Below, in pieces: positions 51,400-55,403 of a stretch of DNA of 55,403 bases (positions are counted from its first letter, which is position 1; each line of letters opens with the position of its first letter). The stretch lies in assembly GCA_030141605.1 (NCBI GenBank), contig JAQGDQ010000088.1:622001-677403 (forward strand), given 5' to 3'. The translations under genes and the position numbers were made by a program. The notes under the pieces are model-generated. The model was not told where the DNA came from. It saw only the letters and a program-made list of their open reading frames with translations, and searched no databases. Origin of the DNA: Tubiluchus corallicola. Its lineage: Eukaryota > Priapulida > Priapulimorpha > Priapulimorphida > Tubiluchidae.

Positions 51400-51960
51400 A
51401 TAGAACGAATTCTGCATAGACTGCCAGTAAATTTGTTATCTACCATCTTGTATTCCCGAAGGTGGCATTAAGATTATGTTTTAAGATTATCAAGAAACTT
51501 TATAGGAACTTACTAGAATAAATTCTGCATCGACTGATTGACGGAATCCGATTTTCGATCTACCATTTTGAATTTAAGATGGTGGCAGTAAGATTATTTT
51601 CAATTTTGCCGCAAAGCTTTACAGGCATATAAATGTATTAGAATGAATTCCGCATCGACTTGCGAAGTTCATTTTTCAAACGACAATTTTGAATTCAATA
51701 TGGTAGTGTAACATCATTTTTCAAAAAAGCCCACGGCTCCGGCACCACCAATTCGTGGTGAATTGTCATAAAACTGGAGGGATATACCAGAAAGAATTAC
51801 CAGAATGTATTCAATGTGAAGGCGTTTAAAAAAACCTAACAACTTAAACGTACAGTTAAATCTGTCAATGAATATACTGGAATAAATTTCCCATTTATTG
51901 GCGGGGCTAGATTTTTAATGCACAATCTCGAGTTCAAAGTCGCTGGACCAATAGTTCAAG
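51400..51960. repeat. Diverged tandem array, unit about 115-125 bp
   Basis: Units start with variants of TAGAATGAATTCYGCATCGA at about 51401, 51514 and 51639. Weaker copies lie near 51798 and 51877. Inside each unit, variants of CTACCATTTTGAATTTAAGA and GGTGGCAGTAAGATTATTTT recur. It is non-coding and lies between the two inverted-repeat arms. Confidence 0.55.
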
Positions 51961-52344
51961 TCGAACTTGCATTCTGTGGCAGCCAAGATTCATTAAGTTA
52001 ACTAAATCAAATGCACGAAGTATTACACTTACCTATAGGTTGTTTTCAAACCAAACACAGCTAATTTTAAATTTTTGCGAAGAAGTGCTAACTGCACTTT
52101 TTGTTAGTAGGTACATTAGTGAGTACGCGACATTTGGGTACAGGACACTAGGACAAAGACATTTAGGCACCAATAAAATTTAATATTGTACCCAACTTTT
52201 TTCTTTATTAAAATTTTAATTAATTACTATTTCTTAAGACTCGTGGCTTCTCTATTAAATATATGCATTGTGCAGTAATGTAATATGGAACAATTAATTA
52301 AAATCAGTGAAATGGTCTTACTCAAAATTGCAAAAACGGTCGTT

Positions 52345-53380
52345 GTTTTATGTATGCTGATGACACAGTACTGATCTATCAGCATAAATCACTTCAGACA
52401 ATAACCAAAGTCCTATAACATGAACTTGGAAAAGCACCAGACTGACTCTTCAAAAATAAATTAATTTAAAATTTAGATAAAACTCATGTAAAGTTGTTAT
52501 TGTTTGGTACTGATCTTTAGAAGATCCTAGCATCCAACTCTTTATGATGATAAGCTTCTAAATTCCGTAACAAAAACAAGATACTAAAGTGTAATAGTTG
52601 ATTCTAGTTTAAAATTTACAGCGCATATAGTTTTGATGATTAGAAAGATAAACAAAAAGAATGGTATTTTCGTGGATTTCGTCAAAATCTCACTCCACGT
52701 GCTGCAATGCTGATTCATAAATGGTTAATACTACCAAATTTTGACTACTGTGATACGGTTTATTCATCGGCTGAAACTACAATACTGATCAGGTTGCCCA
52801 GATTATGCATAATAGAGTTACATGAATAATTTTTAAATGTGACCCACGCGAAGACATTATCACCATACACAGAGAATTAAACTGGCTACCACTGGAAATT
52901 CGACGGGCAAATGCATATAGCATGCTTTATATACAAAATACTTAAAACTGACCAAAATCCTTTAAATCAACACATTTTTGAATATTCGCATCATTATCGA
53001 ACCAGGTCAGCCACAAGAAATGAATTACAAATACCATTATGCTGAACACGAGTTGGACAAAAATCTCTAAACTATAAGGGGGCTAAAGTATGGAATTTTT
53101 TGTCAAGTGAATTAAGGAGTAGTAACAATATTAACTTGTTTTATGGTCACCTTAAAGCTTTTTATCAACTGTGTTATTCTAATGAATTGTGTTGTACTTT
53201 TTAAATTTCGTCTTTTTGAGCTGCTTTTAAATTTTGACGTTTTGTTTTTGTTCAAAATATATGAGTTTTGGTATTAGCCTGAATATTGTTTGCAAACTGT
53301 GCACCAGTCAGGACTTTGTTGTAAACGAACTTTGCTCAATCAAATTATCCTGAATAAATATCTTATCTTATCTAGTGACT
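52345..53380 (+). pseudogene. Dead non-LTR retrotransposon, reverse transcriptase 3' part
   Basis: The plus strand encodes CFMYADDTVLIYQ, the catalytic YADD box of a LINE reverse transcriptase. In the same frame, with stops, come NKLI-NLDKTHVKLLLFGT, SVIVDSSLKFTAHI, LPNFDYCDTVYSS and (after frame changes) REDIITIHRELNWLPLEIR. That is the palm/thumb and C-terminal order of CR1/jockey-like elements. Multiple stops and frameshifts make it inactive. The end carries AATAAA followed by (TATCT) repeats, a microsatellite-type tail near 53353-53373. It is truncated at the 5' side. Confidence 0.8.
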
Positions 53381-53661
53381 CTACACTTCCTGGTTTTCCG
53401 GGACTAGCTATATCAATTAGTAAGCCAATTAATTAAATGATATAATTATGCACTTATCTGGGCTTGTCAATATCAAGATGAACAATAAACATTTTTGTTG
53501 CCTCTCTTGCTAAATGCATGATAATATTATGCGTTACAGCAGTAGTTTTAGACGTTAAGTGAATTATACTATACATAGTTGTTTCCAGTTTTACACGATT
53601 GTACTCACGAAAATACTGATTTCATTTCGTACAAAAATTCCAAATGCTTTAAAAATTACAT

Positions 53662-55403
53662 GGTATCCAGTGGTACGGTTCGCCAGTACTACTGTTCGCC
53701 ACTACTACGGTTTGCCACAACTAAGTTTTGCCACTAATACATTTGATCACTACTACTACGTTTTGCCACTAGTACTGTTCGCCACTAGAACGGTTCGTCA
53801 GTGAAACTTCTTTGCTTATGCCTTATTACCTGATCCCTTTAACAAAACGTGTCTTAGTTCGCCACTACTACGGTTTCGGCTCGTTGGATAGACATTCGAC
53901 AGGACTATCACCACCGGCCGCCATCTTGGTTAATGGCGGATCTGCTTTGAGTAATATAAGGATAAAGTAACTATGGTGGCATAAAACTTTAGGCTTTCGT
54001 ACACAAGCCACGCAAGTCTGATAGGTCTACTGCAGGCCTTTACCGAGTGGCAACTACAAGTTTAGCAAGCGTTTTTGCTTGGAAAAAGAGCTCTCCAGGT
54101 GTAGTAACTTGGATATTCAAGACACATTACAGCCGCCTACTAGGATTTTTGTGGCTAACTCAAGAATCGTAAATCCTACAAAGACGAAATTCGGTTAGCC
54201 GACAGCCAACATGGCGGACATCACGAATCGTAAACCAAAGGTCGTACTGTATTATTTGGCAAATAAAAAAACTGTCATAATGCTATTTCCCTGGAAGACA
54301 GCCATTTTCTGTTTAAGGTCTCATAAAAGGCTAATCCTTTACCACTGGACCAAATAGTTCGCGGACCTGGTAGGCCAAGAACAGGTAACTGTTGGGTGTT
54401 TGTTGCAGGCCTGACAATGGCTCATTTAGGGAGTAATAAGCATCCAATCTTCATTTTTAAAATCGATGAGACCACACAAAACAGTAACGGCTAGCCCCTG
54501 AAAAAACTTGCTAAATACATGGTACTTTACTTGTTTTTTTTTGCTTTTTGGATGAATGGCGGGCTTTTTTGTACGACTGATTGCTTCCCAAACATGGACT
54601 TTCGGGCATATTGTCATTTTTGCAACATTAAGTACAGGATGAACTTGTGAATGAAAAAATCTGCGGACGTCATTTTTCAAGAAAAGTCTAAATCGCCTTG
54701 TCTCCGCCATTTTGAATTTAATTCAAACGTTTTTGCACAGCCGGTGTACAGTGACACGCCTACCATGCGCACAAATTTTATCAAAATCGGTTGTTATGTC
54801 CGAAAGAAGCTTGTTCACAAAACAAAAGTGTCTATAAAGGTTATACGTAAACCTACCTGACCTAGTGTGTTAAGTTTCCTGGGTTGTCTAAAAAGGCATT
54901 CCTGTGTAGGATTTGGGATCGGGTTGTGTTCAGAGCAAAAAAACTCTTGGGACGAGACAAAAGTAGTATTTGTAAAAGTTAAAACTCCTTAACTAATTGC
55001 CCAAATGGCTTGTAACTCTGACACAGATTATTTTGGGTTCAGGCCTATCATACGAAGGTAGTAACCTAGTAGAGAGAAACCATAGTAGTGACGAGCCGTA
55101 GTGGTGGCGAAACGTAGTAGTGGTGAAGCATAGTAGTGGTGAACTGAAACACTTTTGCTTAAAGGGATAAGGCATTAGCATAGTAAAGAAATTTTAGTTG
55201 CGAACCAAAGTAGTGGTGAAATGTAGTACTGGCGAACCATGTAGGGCGAGTGGCGAAACGTAGTAGTGGCTAACCGTAGTAGTGGCGAACTCAAACACTT
55301 TTGTTAAAGGGATAAGGTGATAATATAGTAAAGAAATTTTCCCGACGAACTGTACTAGAGGCAAGACGTAATAATGGCGAACTGAAACATTTTTAAAGGG
55401 ATA
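53662..55403 (-). mobile_element. Foldback-like element, right copy (runs off the window)
   Basis: Reverse complement of 48713-50478. It shares the terminal GGTATCCA at 53662-53669 with the inner end of the left copy, lacks 25 bases next to it, and is otherwise nearly identical to the window edge. The outer end is not contained, so its full length is unknown. Confidence 0.8.
54426..54710 (-). other. 94-aa ORF inside the right element copy
   Basis: Identical in protein sequence to the ORF at 49405-49689 and in the mirrored position. The base before its ATG context differs (AAAATGG against ATATGG on the left). The same reservations apply. Confidence 0.25.

Noticed and set aside
53662-55403. 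Inverted repeat as a chimeric-read assembly artefact
   Set aside because: The arms differ by several substitutions, a 25-bp gap and a 1-bp indel, and are separated by 3.2 kb of non-palindromic sequence; an artefact is less likely, though long reads should confirm.

Overview
This is a eukaryotic, invertebrate-type nuclear window. It is AT-rich, with short coding exons joined by GT-AG introns of roughly 80 bases to 3.4 kb, and many short transposon remnants and microsatellites. The proteins are clearly metazoan (CENP-I, WRAP53/TCAB1, Na+/K+-ATPase beta subunit) but well diverged from vertebrates. I cannot name the species; a non-vertebrate metazoan fits best. Almost all of the ORFs of 60 aa or more visible in six frames are noise or exon fragments. 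The real genes appear only when exons are joined through splice sites with matching phase.

Layout: (1) 1-6780 is repeat-rich and gene-poor: a 1.7-kb element with 32-bp inverted ends, a hAT-type MITE inserted inside a (GT)n tract, and a second hAT-type MITE made of TTCGAA-rich sequence. (2) 6781-22961, plus strand: CENPI, 17 exons; the N-terminal exon or exons were not found. (3) 22962-25395: convergent intergenic gap. (4) 37869-25396, minus strand: WRAP53, 11 coding exons, 667 aa. (5) 37915-39865: divergent gap, probably a shared promoter region. (6) 39866-45254, plus strand: Na+/K+-ATPase beta subunit, 6 exons, 307 aa, complete with all six extracellular cysteines. (7) 47017 onward, plus strand: the first two exons of an unrecognised small membrane protein. 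(8) 48340-50478 and 53662-55403: two nearly identical (over 99%) copies of a foldback-like repeat in opposite orientation. They bracket exon 2 of that gene, a small MITE, a tandem array and a dead LINE fragment.

Genes together: CENP-I acts at the inner kinetochore, WRAP53 in telomerase and scaRNP trafficking, and ATP1B in ion transport, so there is no operon-like pathway. The notable context is that WRAP53 and an ATP1B gene are direct divergent neighbours. In human 17p13.1 the order is ATP1B2-TP53-WRAP53, so this window may preserve an ancient neighbourhood without p53 between the two. The most unusual structure is the pair of long inverted repeats around a small exon.
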